From the NCBI GenBank assembly GCA_000149265.1, contig CH002980.1, positions 2,067,678 to 2,131,677 of the forward strand: a DNA stretch of 64,000 bases. The letters run 5' to 3'. The stretch is from Ciona savignyi (taxonomy: Eukaryota > Chordata > Ascidiacea > Phlebobranchia > Cionidae). Position 1 is the stretch's first letter; each line of letters begins with the position of its first letter. A program made the translations under genes and the position numbers. Positions 10,788-24,200 of the stretch are shown here, piece by piece. The notes below the pieces were generated by a model. That model ran no database searches. It was not told where the DNA came from and saw only the letters and a list, made by a program, of their open reading frames with translations.

Positions 10788-11212
10788 CAGTGGAACCCTG
10801 CTTGGAGACCACCTTGATAACACGATCACCTCATTATCAGGACCACTTCAGTGAGGTCCCAACCAATTTACTATGGTAATGCATTGCATTCTGTTTCAAT
10901 AACGCGACCATCCCGGTTTCCAGACCAGGACCGCCATATTTTGGTCCAAAACTTCAAATTTGAGTCCGTTTAAGTGACCACATGTGCTAAATTATTTGCC
11001 TTTGTCACCAAAATAATAAGGTTAAATTACTTTTATGATCAAAACAATAAGAATAAATAAGCGCACACGAAAGTGGCATACAGTACTGAGTCTTACAAGA
11101 TAATTTAGTATTAAATTCATTCTGCAGTATCTGATAAAAAATAATGGCATTTGGTGAAAATTTAGTAAAAATGCAGACGTTAAAGCTGTATATGACGACA
11201 ACTTGGTATATT
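10788..11212 (-). mobile_element. truncated pogo/Tigger-like MITE
   Basis: Starts TA|CAGTGGAACCCTGCTT, the same terminus as the intact copy at 55927-56425, and shares its interior in the opposite orientation (aaatgcagacgttaaagc). It stops near 11212, where a tRNA-like fragment begins, so the other terminus is lost. Confidence 0.75.
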
Positions 11213-11216
11213 TATC

Positions 11217-11262
11217 GGTCGCGTTAACCATTTGGACATACGACGATACTCTTACGCAAAAT
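11217..11262 (-). repeat. tRNA-like repeat fragment
   Basis: Reverse complement of the repeat 5' end: cggtcgcgttaaccatttgg, just after the broken MITE. Confidence 0.6.
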
Positions 11263-12404
11263 CTACGACTTTTTACCGCTAACGTATCTGATGTTTGTGT
11301 ATGGTAAGCAAACATGAGGGTAATCAACCCGCCGTTTACATTCCTCAAAATTTATTGCCTATTTGAAACACTCACCAATATTTTAAAATATGTTGATGTG
11401 CCGCCAGGATTTAGACGTGTTTGCCTGATTCTCTGAGTTATGTGTGAAACGATCAGTGAGACGATCTTGAAAGAAGCACCGGTAAATTGTTTTTTTATTA
11501 CCATGAAAAACGAAATTAATCGATTTATGATTTTTTCTAAAATTCAACCCCGCTTGAGTTAAGATTGTAATTCCCGACAGCCGGAGCCTACCGGAAGGCG
11601 AAATGTTAAAAGTAGCTGTATTTTTATTTTCTTAAGTTCTTAGACCAGGCACCTTTTGCGTGCTGTTTGAAATTGTTAGCTACGAAATTCCATACAACAT
11701 AACGTTTAAAAAATCGAGATTAAGCACAAGAAAGTTCTGACGGATGTCTCGTTAATAGCCTTTCAAATCATCAGTCGATGGTTTGAGATCAAAATCATCC
11801 GGCAGTCAATCGGTTTTGTCCTTCACGGACGTTAGTTTAACCCAATGGATTTCACGTGCTACTCACTGTACCACTAACTTACTTATAAACTATAAGTTTA
11901 CCCACCACAATGCGTTTACTCAACCTCGAATAAATAGGTCGACATATAATGTTGGCTTAAAATGTAACTTTCTTTCATTTTTACCAATGAATGAGAAAAA
12001 GCCTACGGTAAATCATTAGTTTGCTGAGCTAAGCAATTTACAGGGAAATCGAACTGCGTGTAGCAATTTCTCACTGCTGTAGTAGATTAAATTGTACACG
12101 CTACGGACATCGATCTTGTAGAATCAAGATGTTTATATACAATTTCCATCATGCATTCCCAGTGCGATATATTTCTAAGTAACAGAGTATCAAGTAGGCT
12201 TAACTATATTAGCCTGATTACTTCGTGTTCACAGTTGCAAATCATTCATAAAATCGATTTTTTAAAACAGCGTCACCAACTTCTAAAGCGAGTATGGTTT
12301 TTATTTTAAGTTTTTTGGGAATTCCATTTTTTTCATATTTTGTTGGTAAACGGGCTAAGTTTTGAAACCATGATTGCCTCGTTACGAAGACTTTTTTATA
12401 GAGA

Positions 12405-12450
12405 GATCAGTATATGAATCGGCCGCGTTAACCAATCGGCAACACAACCC
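12405..12450 (-). repeat. tRNA-like repeat fragment
   Basis: gaatcggccgcgttaaccaa followed by tcggcaacacaac, the 5' end of the repeat in reverse. Confidence 0.5.
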
Positions 12451-15110
12451 ACAACAACAGTAGAAACGGATATATGCTTAGAATGCATTGGAACTCTTTT
12501 TGTTATCGCGCATGCTTTGATTTTGGGTAATAATGGCATAAGTGACGGCAAAAAAATTTCATTTTATGGCGTCACAACGAAACAATAATGCCTTTGTGCG
12601 CGTTTATAGTCTCATTTTTTATTTAACTCCCACAAAGACATAACCACTAGGGCGAGTCAAAAAAATTAAACTGTATTAAATCCTAACGTAGTACAGTACA
12701 CAATTTTCAATGAAAAAAACGACAACAAATATTTTCATATAACGAAGACCTTTAAAAATTTGGATTTACGCTTTTAGTTTGCAAATACTTTAGCTGGTCT
12801 AAACTAGTCCGCGACTAAAAAAGGTTGAGAAACATTAACTTTGCCATAAAAAGAAATGTTGAAGGCCGCGTCATAAATTTAGTTATATATTTCCTTTCAG
12901 ATGATGTGTTTTACCTACTGGTTTTTGCCGTTTTTTATGTTTTGTGTTCCTGATTTGCTGCATTTGCAATACTGGTATAAACTAAACTAAAAAATAATTA
13001 AATATGTGACTAGAGGTCTGACATTCACTCCAGTGGCAACGATCCAAAAAGAAACAAGTTTGGTTCTCGTATAGAGTAATCGCCTTAAAATGTTTATTTT
13101 GTTATTATGAACTACTTTGCAATCGTTTCATTAAAAATGTATATACTTCTTTCAGCATTCTTATAACCAGACCATAAGTATTAGTTTAAGTTCGCTTCTA
13201 AAACAACATGCGCCCTAAAAGGAGTTTTATAACGCTTAAGATCAACATGCTAGTATATGAACTAACCACAGTCTGTGCACTAGGATTTATTAAATATTAG
13301 AAGATGTAAAGTGGCTGTAACTAGATCAATGTAGACATTTTAATGCATAATTACCACAATGCGTGTACATGGTAGTGTTAGATACATTCAGTATTTAATG
13401 CATAACAAAATTTGCGAAGTCGCCATAATACGTACTGGCGGCTTACGTTGCTGCACGAAATGCAATAACTTGTAATAATGATTTTCCTATTTCAATAATT
13501 TTTGTTGCTCCTACTTTAATTCTAACGGTATGATCCGGCGTTTTCCAATGCTAGTTTAAATTGACGTATTTGATTGATGGGACCGAGAAAATCAATTCTA
13601 ACGTCACGACTGTGTAAGGCGAATGTAAATGCCATTTGCGGTCGGACATTGGACCTCGTCTTCCGTAAAACATTTTTATTTTAAAGCAGATATAAAATGA
13701 GATGTAAAAAACGAATGTTTCGAGTATGTGAACACTGCAGTAAAGTATATTACGACTATTATCATTCATATTGTGTCAAGTTTGATAGACAGATTCGTGG
13801 TGGCAGCTGATCAGATGTAAACGTTTTGTATATATGTAATATTGGATATATTCATAGGTTTAAAGGTCATGTTGGGCTTTTTTACAAGCCTGTTTGTAAA
13901 TTACATATAGTATTACCGAATTTAGACATTAAGATACACCGCCAGTGCCGGCAATGAGAAAGGAACAGAATGCAAAAGGACGAACTTCATGTTTAATAAA
14001 ACAACAAAGCAAATCATAGTAAATAGAATTAACAATATATGTTTCCGTCTTTTTCGTTTAAAGTGTTCCGATAGATATGTCACCGGCTATTTTTAGGTAA
14101 TGTGGAAGAAAATGTTAAAATTTTACAAGAATTATTTCAGGATCAAATAAGAATTTGGTATACAATAAATTACTACGTTTTAAACCCAGCAGCCCGGTAA
14201 TAAATTGATGTTATCAGTGAAACACGATATTTCACGTGTGGCAGATAACAAAACGCAACGCTGCAATGACATAATGTATCATCTTTCACATTCCGATAAG
14301 TGAGTTGAATTAGTTTGGCAGTACATTATTCATCGGTAGCGGAATAAAAGTGGAGTTGTTTTACCTGCGATTTTCGAGTATTCCATATCCCTAATTTTGC
14401 CGTGAATAATTTATTTATTCGCGAGCGTTAAATTGTCCACTTCAGTGTTGTATAGCTAATAAACGTTGTATTTTATATTGCACTCCCCGCTTTATGCATG
14501 GTTTATGTTGTATAGGTTAATTATAAATATATTTAGTTTTCGATTTGGACACATTTTAACAGGTACGCTTATCGAAATTGATTTTTGTACAAAATATGAA
14601 TCGGATTTGAAGAGTTGAAAAACTTTAGATTCGAAAGAGTACAAATGTATGTAATCCTGGGAATATGTTGATATGCGCACAGTTGGACGTATAGCTAAAA
14701 ATGTACACAGATGTATAGGTAGTACATTTACCAAGTTTGCATGTGTATGTGAATGTGGTAAAGATGGTGTGATTATTAGGGTTCATTTGAGTGATTTATG
14801 CCCATGTTAATAATCTGGACTTTTAGCTTGACCTTTCCTGGAGTTATATTCGCTTCTATATTTCATGCGATGTAGTAATTACTAACGTTTGTTAATTTTT
14901 TTTAGTAATGCATTACAAAAAATATATACAGTTATTTGTGATCGTTATTTCATAGTGTTTATATTAATCACTCTTTTTTAACTGTGTTGTGTTTATTTGT
15001 CGCAACCGTATTCATATTGACCATCATCATTATGCTTTTCAGTATTTATTGCGAATAAGTTTTGTATGGTGTATTCTGTTTAGACATAAAATATCTAGAA
15101 AGATTGGCAA

Positions 15111-15131
15111 ATGAAAAATGGCAACACATGA
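15111..15131 (+). promoter_or_regulatory. short uORF overlapping the NOS start codon
   Basis: ATG at 15111 opens a six-codon frame ending at TGA 15129-15131, overlapping the NOS ATG at 15118 in another frame. If both are in the mRNA, it could lower NOS translation. Confidence 0.4.
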
Positions 15132-15247
15132 TCTAATAGCGAATGCGATATCAGTCGTACTCACCAAGCAAAGGAAAAGCGGCCTTGGCTTTCTCGTCAG
15201 GGAGCGAAGCAGCAAACCCAAGGTGGAAGTAATGGAGCTTGTAAAAG
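15118..15247 (+). CDS. NOS: NOS exon 1: start and first half of PDZ
   Basis: [20 protein letters not shown], then [16 protein letters not shown], parallel to nNOS GGLGFLVKERVSKP (carboxylate-binding GLGF loop). The donor is GC (AAAG|GCATGT), required by phase: joining to exon 2 gives LVKGGSAHSS. Confidence 0.85.
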
Positions 15248-18200
15248 GCATGTATTTGTTTTCTTGTTAAAGCTATTAAAATCAGCATGCTCTAGTATCT
15301 ATAAATGCCCTGTGTGAAACCTTGGTCCTTCGATACTTGCCTCCAAAAGTGACTTTTGCATTCAATTCGGTAGGCCTATACATGTTTAGGTCGACTTAAC
15401 CAATCACAATAGCCACACCCCATTCCATGACATCCACTTTTGTACCCAAATTGTGAAAGTTGTGAAAGTTTTTCAATTATTTTTATTATCCCTTTAATGC
15501 AAAATGCAATTTAAAATAAGTGCTGTCCCCCAAAATCCTGTTACAAAAAGTCTTAGTTTTTCACAAAAAGTTTAGATCTGAAAACTAAACTCTACGCTTT
15601 CCAAAATTTCCCTACAAATTTTAAGCTGGTACACTCGTACATCGGGAACTTTTTTTCCAACAAAACAGCAAGAATATGCACAATCAACACCTTTATTTTA
15701 CGAAGCTCTGCAGCACTATTATAAAACTTCTCGGCTCAATACTCATTTAAATATCATGACTAGATACGGCCACGCTTCAGTTCCGGACGATCATAGAAAT
15801 CTAATATTTGGTTATATGCCATCTATAGCAATCCAATGGGTGTCATGAAAAATAGTAGGCATTTAATAAAATCCCAAGCAAAAGTGGTGTGGATTACAAT
15901 ACTATTGAGATTATTTATTTTACAATGTATTTGTTTGCTTTAAATCCTAAAATAGAGCCTCGTGAACCACAGACCTTACTGCTTTAATGGAATGACCCGC
16001 CCATTGTTTTAATGGTCGATTTGAATCTTTTTTTAGCATTAATGAAAGTGCGCCGTGGAGTGCAAGAGCAAGGTGGTTGGTATATTGCACAATATTATAT
16101 AATATCAAGTTACTGGCTCTAAAAATACTCCATTCTAGTTAATTGCCATACTGGACGCGTTTGTTATAAATACGTTATTCGCGGGTATCTACCATAACAC
16201 CTTGGTAACAAATCTAAATAAGTTTTAATAGTTAATAAATTGCGTTTTACATTTCATCTAATGCTCGATTATTTTAACGTATATTTATTGTTCGACTATA
16301 ATTAGCTCGGTGCGTTAGTACGTCGCCTTTTAGTCGAAGGGTTACAGATTCAAAACTGGTAATTATTTAATTGGGATGTGTCCTTGAGCAGGGCACCTAA
16401 CGAACACTGCATGAACTCATCGGGTTAATGGAACAAACAATAAGTAAATTATACTTAACACACTGCAATGGCTTTGGTAACCCGACGGCGAGCGTGAGGT
16501 GATCTGACGATTGTCCGTGTGTTATCACCCTATTTTTTTCCATTCACGGGATAGACATGAATATTCAAACATAAATATATATATATTTATATATATATAT
16601 ATATACAATACCGATAAAAAGTATAATGTTTTATACTGTAAAATACAAATTCTTTGATAGAAAAATATTGGTCGAATTACTAGCGTTGGCAAGACTAATA
16701 TGGATTAAAGGAAATGATTTCATATCACAAAGGAAACAAATTTATAATTTGAAATTATCTTACCGGTAGGTGGCTCAGCACACAGCAGTCGTCTGCTGCA
16801 AGTTGGTGACGTCATACTTACAGTGAATGGAATCAATCTGGCAAAATTAAACTACAAAGAATGCTTGAAAACATTACGAGGTATAATTTTGTGTTTGTTT
16901 TATGTCCTATCTTTATACATCTACGCGAATTCACACACAGGTGTCTGTCAAACTGCTGGTTAAACCGCAGTTACAAATTATTCTGATTTACAGCCAATAA
17001 GAACCATTTTATAATATTTTGAAATTTTGTTTTGTGCCGATAGGATTTAGCATGTATGACGGATACTCTGTGTTATGTGAAATAAAGTTCAGTGAGAAAT
17101 TTTAAACTTGAATAAAGAAGTTCGGGGGATTAGTTGGAACCCATAAACGGAAGTTGCCAGAATCAAAACCAACAGCGCTAACTGTATGTCTGATCCCAGT
17201 GATTGGAAATTACTCTTTACACTTACTCTAATCGACGTGGTTACCCGACAGACGGCAGCTGTCATTCTGGCAACGAGTTTCGCAACCTAACCGAATGTAT
17301 ATATATATACATATATATATATAAATGAATATATAAAAAATAAAAAACGCACTTCATGACGAGCCCAAAATGGTTTCAACATAGATCGGTTAAAAATACA
17401 ACTTTTCTTTCCCTAGGACGTCGTCTGAATAAAATATTGTATTTTAATAGCTGGGCTTGTATCTAAAAGACCTCAATAGTTTTTAGCAATTGCCAACTAT
17501 AATTCATCACTTCAATTAAAGCTAGTATTCAGTTTTAATTAATTACTCCCGTGTACTTGATGTAGTACTATAGGCTGCCTATTGGCACTCAAATTGCAAA
17601 ATTGACAACTTAAATCATTTCCCGTGGTTGATACAGAAAAAGCTAGCATTTTTATAAGCGACACGCAAGCTACCACTTCGATATTGCAAATTATGTACGG
17701 TCTCGTGACCGAATGGTTAACGCAACCGTACATATTCAAATTATCCCACACAAAAAAAGGTTTTAAAGCCGAGCTCATCATGGGTTCGAAAATTAGCCCC
17801 TTCCCTCCTAAAAAATAAGTAAGATATTGTTTTCTTAGATATTAGGCAACGACACATTTGTAAAATGTTTAAACATTGTTTCAATTTAGCCATTCCCGTT
17901 GGTGGAGCAGCGGTTCTAGTTATCAAAGCACCCGACGGCTACCAAACTCATCTGCAAACCTCATTCACGACAAGTGGACAGCCATGTACTGTTAGAATCA
18001 CCCGACCATCTACTCCTACATTACCACTTCGACCCAGTGATAAATCACCAACACTTAAAAACGGTAAGTTGTCTAAATTATTGTAGCGATAAACTATTCA
18101 CTGACACCACCGGCCTACCAGCATCAAAGGTAGAATATTTAGTTAATCGTTCAGGCTTGACGAAAACTTTCGATTATTACGTAAAAAAAATTAAATTATT

Positions 18201-21200
18201 ATAAATGTACAAAGACGTCTAATAAGCTATATGCATTTTAAATTTTATTAACGAAGTGTCTGATAACCGTAATATTCAAATTTGCAAAACCAAATTGGTT
18301 ACGGAGGACTGAGTCAAATCAACGTAAGTGTCCTTAAAGATTCATATTAAGAACATCGGAAATTGAATGTTTGGCATCAGGTTTAATGTTCTTTATGAAA
18401 ATTAACGATAAGCGCGTGAATAGTTTTTTTCTTAAATTATCCAGATTCAAGTATTTTTTACCTTCTTATGTCCATTAAATTATAAAGTCTAAGACCTACA
18501 TATTTTATTAAGTGCGTTGCCTAGGTGATAATGTAGTCCTTCCATTGCCCTAAATACTGTGGCATTTGTTCTTTATAACAGATTCTTCCATGGACGGCCT
18601 TCTATTGCCGAAGTGTTTTTTTATCCTCACTATATAAACTGTCGAGATTATTAAGAATCCCCTACTTTCTGTCATGAAATGGCCTTTAATTCCAAACACA
18701 GGAATGCTTTTGAACAGCTCTTTTTTATAGCCCCGTAAGGTAGGGTGAATTATTGCTTTGCCACCCCGCACCGCATAGATTCTTATTTTTTACTCACATC
18801 AAAAGGTTTAATTCTCATTTGTCCGGTCAGATTAGTGGTATAAGGACGAAGAGGTCCCTTCTCAATGCCACTGTATACATAATTAACTTGTATTCTAAAT
18901 TTCACCCAACAGTTGTGTATACAACTGAGTTGCCGAACTAATGAGGCTGTCTCTGCGGTATGTTAGCCGATATTAGCGTGTCTTGTTTCTTTATTCCATG
19001 TGTAAGCCATTTTAAAATTTCCACATGGACAAAAAACTTCTATTAAGTACTAGTAACATTTAACTAATTTGCCTTTGAGTTATATTTTGGTCCGAAACTT
19101 ATGTTACCAGACATTTAGTTATGACATTGGGCTTCTTTTTTATTATTTTTTTGTTGATCTTAAAATTTGACTCGATTCAATAATGGGCTCGTTCCTGAAA
19201 ATGTAAGTCTGTATATATGTATCGGTCGTGTTAGTCTTTCCGCCACACGACCGTTACACACTGTTATACTGTCGATGACGTCTTTACATTTTATATGATA
19301 TTTATGTCTAATTATTTTTTTATCACTGAAAAAATTCTGAACGACTTTGTTTTGATTATGACAATATTTTTTTTGTCATGTTTACTTTGTGATATAACCA
19401 ACCGGATACATTGGTAATAAACAGATACGTGATGGAATATGTGTTTACAGTTGCAAACCTTATAAGTTGTTGGCGAGGAAAGAACTTAAATAAAGAATAG
19501 GCTTGTTTAAAAATATTAACGAGGGTTCGTTCTGTTAGATAAATATTGGTAAAATAAAACTCATGTTGAAATCCATGGGATAACAAAGGAAAAAGTTTCT
19601 CTCGTGCAAGTGATTATTAGCGTAGCTAGTTAAGGGGCTAAATAACTAGGCTAAACAAAGGAAGTTTAAACAAATCGCTACAATTCAGCATAAGAAATAT
19701 GATGTAATGGGTTCCATGACAACTGAACCCCTTACAACTGAACCCCTTACAACTGAACCCTTACAACTGAACCCTTTACAACTGAACCCCTACAATTAAG
19801 CCCCTTACAACTGAACTCCTTTTAACTGAACCCCTTTAAACTGAACCCCTTTACAACTGAACCCATTTCAATTGAACCTCTTTACAACTGAACCCCCTTT
19901 TCAGTTAAAAGCGTTCGGTTAAAAGGGGTTCAGTTGTAAAGGGGTTCAGTTGTAGGGGCTCAGTTGTAAGGGGTTCAGTTGTAAGGGGTTCAGTTGACTA
20001 GTCACCGATGTAATGTGCCTTTACAACAGTGACTTCTAATGAACAGTTTTATTTTATGTGAAAATAAAACATTTATGGTTAACAAAAGCGATATCTAATG
20101 GACGGTTCATAATAATTTTATGCCAGTTCGCCATAATAAGCCACCTTTATTTGTTCAGATGTACCATGATTATGTTTCTTTCGCATATTTACCTTTTTAT
20201 TGATGACAATAAATTGTGTCAGTAGAGCAGGGGTAAACACAATACACAAAATGCCTTAATTTTAAAGTTTGCTTTGAAACAATAATGTATGTTCATTTCC
20301 AACTACGTCATTTATCTACTTACATTTATGAGATGAATCGTTCATATTCTTCTATATATGGTTTAAGATAGTGTTAAAACGTATAATATTTTATGGGCAT
20401 TCGTCAGGACTCTGCAAGCCTGTAGTCAAATTACTAAAGCTGTCACGTGGTACTACATGAAATCGGGCCCGCACATATGCTTGCTGTCGTGCATGCATGT
20501 TTGGTTTTCTAAAGCCGATCTTACATGTTACGCTCATTATAAATAAACAAACAAACGTTGGCCAACCTGAAGCGTTTGTGGGAACTTGCCTTAACGGGAA
20601 GGTTAAATAATTTAGTTTTATGTTGGGCAAATTCGATTTTACTGACGACAAGCAATGTTTAATTTTCTTAACCGTGCTGGTCCAAATTGCAGTGTGGTCA
20701 ATAACCATTGTCAGATTACCCAAGCTATTTTAACGTCGCATATGATGTAGACATTGCTATAGTTTTGACCATCCATCCATCCACTGAGGTTAAGACAGGT
20801 CCACTCAGTGGTCGGCATATAAATAGCCAGCGGCACTGCGATAACCACAATATGTGTGATGCATTTAACCTTTCTGTTCCCATCATTAATAACCCACATT
20901 ATTTATATGAAGGGAGAACTGTACAGTCTACCAACGCCACCAACAGAGACGACAATGTTATTAACGACGATCTGAAGGAAAAAACAGAAACAAGACAATC
21001 CACAGAAAACAAGATTGCTGCCATTGATTTTCAATTATTGCATCACAATTCAATGAAGCCGCCGCTGTGTGCAGTCGAAACAAAGAAACAATTAGCGGAT
21101 GAATCTCCCGGGTATGTACATATCAAAGGTTTAGGACAGAGAACTGATAATAAATACATACCAGGCAGGTCCACGTACTTGTTACGTCATAAAGGTGAGT

Positions 21201-24200
21201 GTAAGAACTGGTAGAATGCAATATTTAATGCGGTCATAAAAATCACCGTCGTGGTTATATTGGCACTATGTGCCGTGTACATCGTATAAGAAAGTGTTGG
21301 TGAAAACGTATACACTTCATTAGAATACGTAGCGTACTATGTAAATGTAAAGACCGCATCGCCAAAATCCCGGTATCTAGGGCAGTGATGATACGTGGTA
21401 ACGTTTATGCTCTTGTTTCGTTATAATTACTGCATGTAGGTTAATTTGTTCTCAAATTTCTACCTTAAATAAACTTGAAGAAAAGAAAGTAAACATCGTT
21501 ATTAATGAACCCCAATATTAAATATATATTACTAAAAACAAACAAAAACTGGAAAACTAACTCTCACTATACGTTACATATATTTTTATAATCAGATATG
21601 TTAGGGTTCCTGATTTTACTTATTTAAAATCATAAGAAGAAACTAAATTTCCCCCGAGTTACTCAGCCAAACTGGATATTATCCAGTGTCTGTGGAAGCA
21701 AATTAACAGTGTCTTTAAATCTTATTAGTTAAATCATACAGACATATGAGTGAACAACTGGTGACTAAATTGCAGTGAAACTGTAAACGGATTTTTTTGT
21801 GAAAGGACGATTCGTTAAAACCGTGTTTAGCATGTTTTTACTCATCCAACAATTTAAAATTCGCCCTTACACATCCACAGTATAAGCCTATAAGGAGTTA
21901 AAACATACTGTTTTACATATTGTTATAACAAGTTCAATGAACAGAAATATATTTTTTTGTAGAAATACCAAAAAACACTTAAAGCAGACTTATCAACGGT
22001 TTGTGATGTTGCACTTCAGGAAATTTCCCGAAAAACGGTTAAACATGGAAATGGGTCATATAGTATGCGATGTTAAATTATACTGATCACTATTGTAAAA
22101 GTGTTCGGTTAATTGGGATTTGACGAAAACTGTTTGAAGATGGATGTGGGGTGTCTATATATTTTGTTCGGGTGGAAATTCTTTATTTATTTGTGTTGGA
22201 TTTAAAAGTCCGTTTTATCCGTGGCAATCGTGCATTATAGTAAATTATTTTATATATTGTGTGAAAGTATCCGGGATAAACTGGTTATTTTAATTCCATT
22301 CGGGCGTTTTAGTTCATTTTATACATCTAGAACTTTCATTAAAATTTGGAGTAAATGCTGCTTGCCATACCCGCGATATCGGCTATTAAAGATTATCGGC
22401 TCCAAATGCAGAAAAACGGGCAACTTTTTTACGTATTTTAGTTTGTCTTCTTGCCGAATAGCGAACGAGCATAATATTTCACGATCATTACAAAAAAACG
22501 GTAAAGTTTAAGAAATCGGTCAGCTGTCTATTTGAGAAATCGAGTTAGCAATTGAGGGTTTTCTTTATTTCTCTTTTTTGTTTGTAGCGTTTAACATTAT
22601 GGCAAATGAAGTGACCTTTGCTATTCGTGTGATATAACACGATAATAGTTCATATATAAGTTAATATTTGAAAGTCGGTAAACGGATGAACTGGCGTGTT
22701 ACCTTGTGGTGTCACTTCCCTTGTCAAGAACAATATGATTAAATATCCGCAGTGAAATCGCAATGGTATATGCTTTGCGTCATCGGATGTCCTATTCTTA
22801 TACAACCCAAGTTATAACCGAAAAAGGCAGAACCAGTAAAAACATGCAACTAAGACGCCTATGCCTGTGTAGTAGTCGGCTTATGCTGCCCCGAAAACCC
22901 CCTCGGCCGCGAAATCTTTATTAACCTTTTATTAAAAAGTCGACTAAGTTATTCTTCTTACACAAAGGTTTGTTGGGAGTAAACGTGACTCTTTCGACGT
23001 AATTGCCTATTTCATATATCCATCGCAGTCGTTTTATCGGCATAGAACAAATACAGTTTTACGACGCGCTAGTAAATAACGGTGCAGCGTTTTATCGAAG
23101 CGAAGCATAGTATCAGACGAGAGACATTTCGTAGCAGAAGAGGTTGTTTTTTATTTTATTGATTGGTTTATTTATCATGTAGTTTAAGAAAAAAAGAGAA
23201 TTATACCAAACATTCAACGCATTTATTTTTGTGGTCGCTTTACGGGATGGTCGGGAATGGTTAAACTGGAGTTATGTGTATCTATTTGCAAAGTGTATTA
23301 CATTAGATTCGAGTAAAGCTCCGTGCGAAGTGGTAATTTGCGTGTAAAGTATATTTAATTTAAAATGTGTGATACACCATACCCAAGGAATCAGTTAAAT
23401 ATTATTTCCTGATTTCAAGAAAATCAGTCAAATCAACTATTTCCTCAGGAAGTTTTCATTAAACGTATATGTCTGTGTTCCTTTAGTTGGTCGTTTTGTG
23501 TTAAACTCTAGTCGTGTTTATAAAGAAACCCCCCTAGAATTTTTACGAGGTTTCGTATATAAAATTTGTATAATCCTTCAACGTGGATTGCCCGTCAGGA
23601 TATAAACGATTTATCTTTCTAACCAGCTGGCTTCTAGGCTTTAGCATGTCTAAATAGTGTCGCGCATTATCATTGTATTGCAACGGTCCGGACTGCGTAA
23701 AATCGATTTTAAAGCATAGAAATTATAACGTTTATACATTTAAATAGCGAAGCATCAAGCGAGGTTACTGATCCCACACAAGAACCGGTAATACACGACA
23801 GTGACATGCCGCATGTTCAGAACGGAAAACAAGACTTCGCTTCCTTGAAAAATTGGGAAACAAATCAGGATTTTCGGGACACTCTTCACGTTAAAGCATG
23901 TCCGGTTAGTACTTTTATCGTTGTATTTCAAAGTTTTATCATAAAACCAGATGTTGTAGGCCCAAGTCAAAATACGTTATAAAATCATAATGATTTTTTT
24001 ATGTGAAATTAACAATCTTTGGTACAAAGTATATGCGTCGTAAAATACAGCATAAAATTTCGACCTAAACTATCGCCACACACAAAAAAAAACAAATAAA
24101 GCGTAGTGTAACGAGTCAACATCTTAATAGGTTCGTAATTTTACAAAGTAGCTTTATGGTGAGGTCTGTTGCAACTCACGTTAAGAGACAAGATACTTTT

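Larger units (their letters stand above)
9552..15117. other. intergenic region between sushi and NOS genes
   Basis: No exon recognised on either strand. It holds the likely sushi 3'UTR, tRNA-like repeat fragments (10530, 11217, 12410), a truncated pogo-like MITE (10788) and presumably the NOS promoter. At 15031-15042 a strong acceptor, tgcttttcag, precedes the NOS start by about 75 bases, which suggests a 5'UTR intron or trans-splice site. Confidence 0.6.

Noticed and set aside
19710-20006. CRISPR array
   Set aside because: The short repeats have no spacers of constant length, face each other as inverted arms and are bounded by a target-site duplication; this is a foldback transposon in a eukaryotic genome.
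20391-20723. 110-codon minus-strand frame upstream of NOS exon 4
   Set aside because: No homology by eye and it overlaps the likely acceptor region of exon 4 on the other strand.
22221-22511. 96-codon frame in NOS intron 4
   Set aside because: No recognisable domain, no splice context, and a length expected by chance in this much AT-rich sequence.
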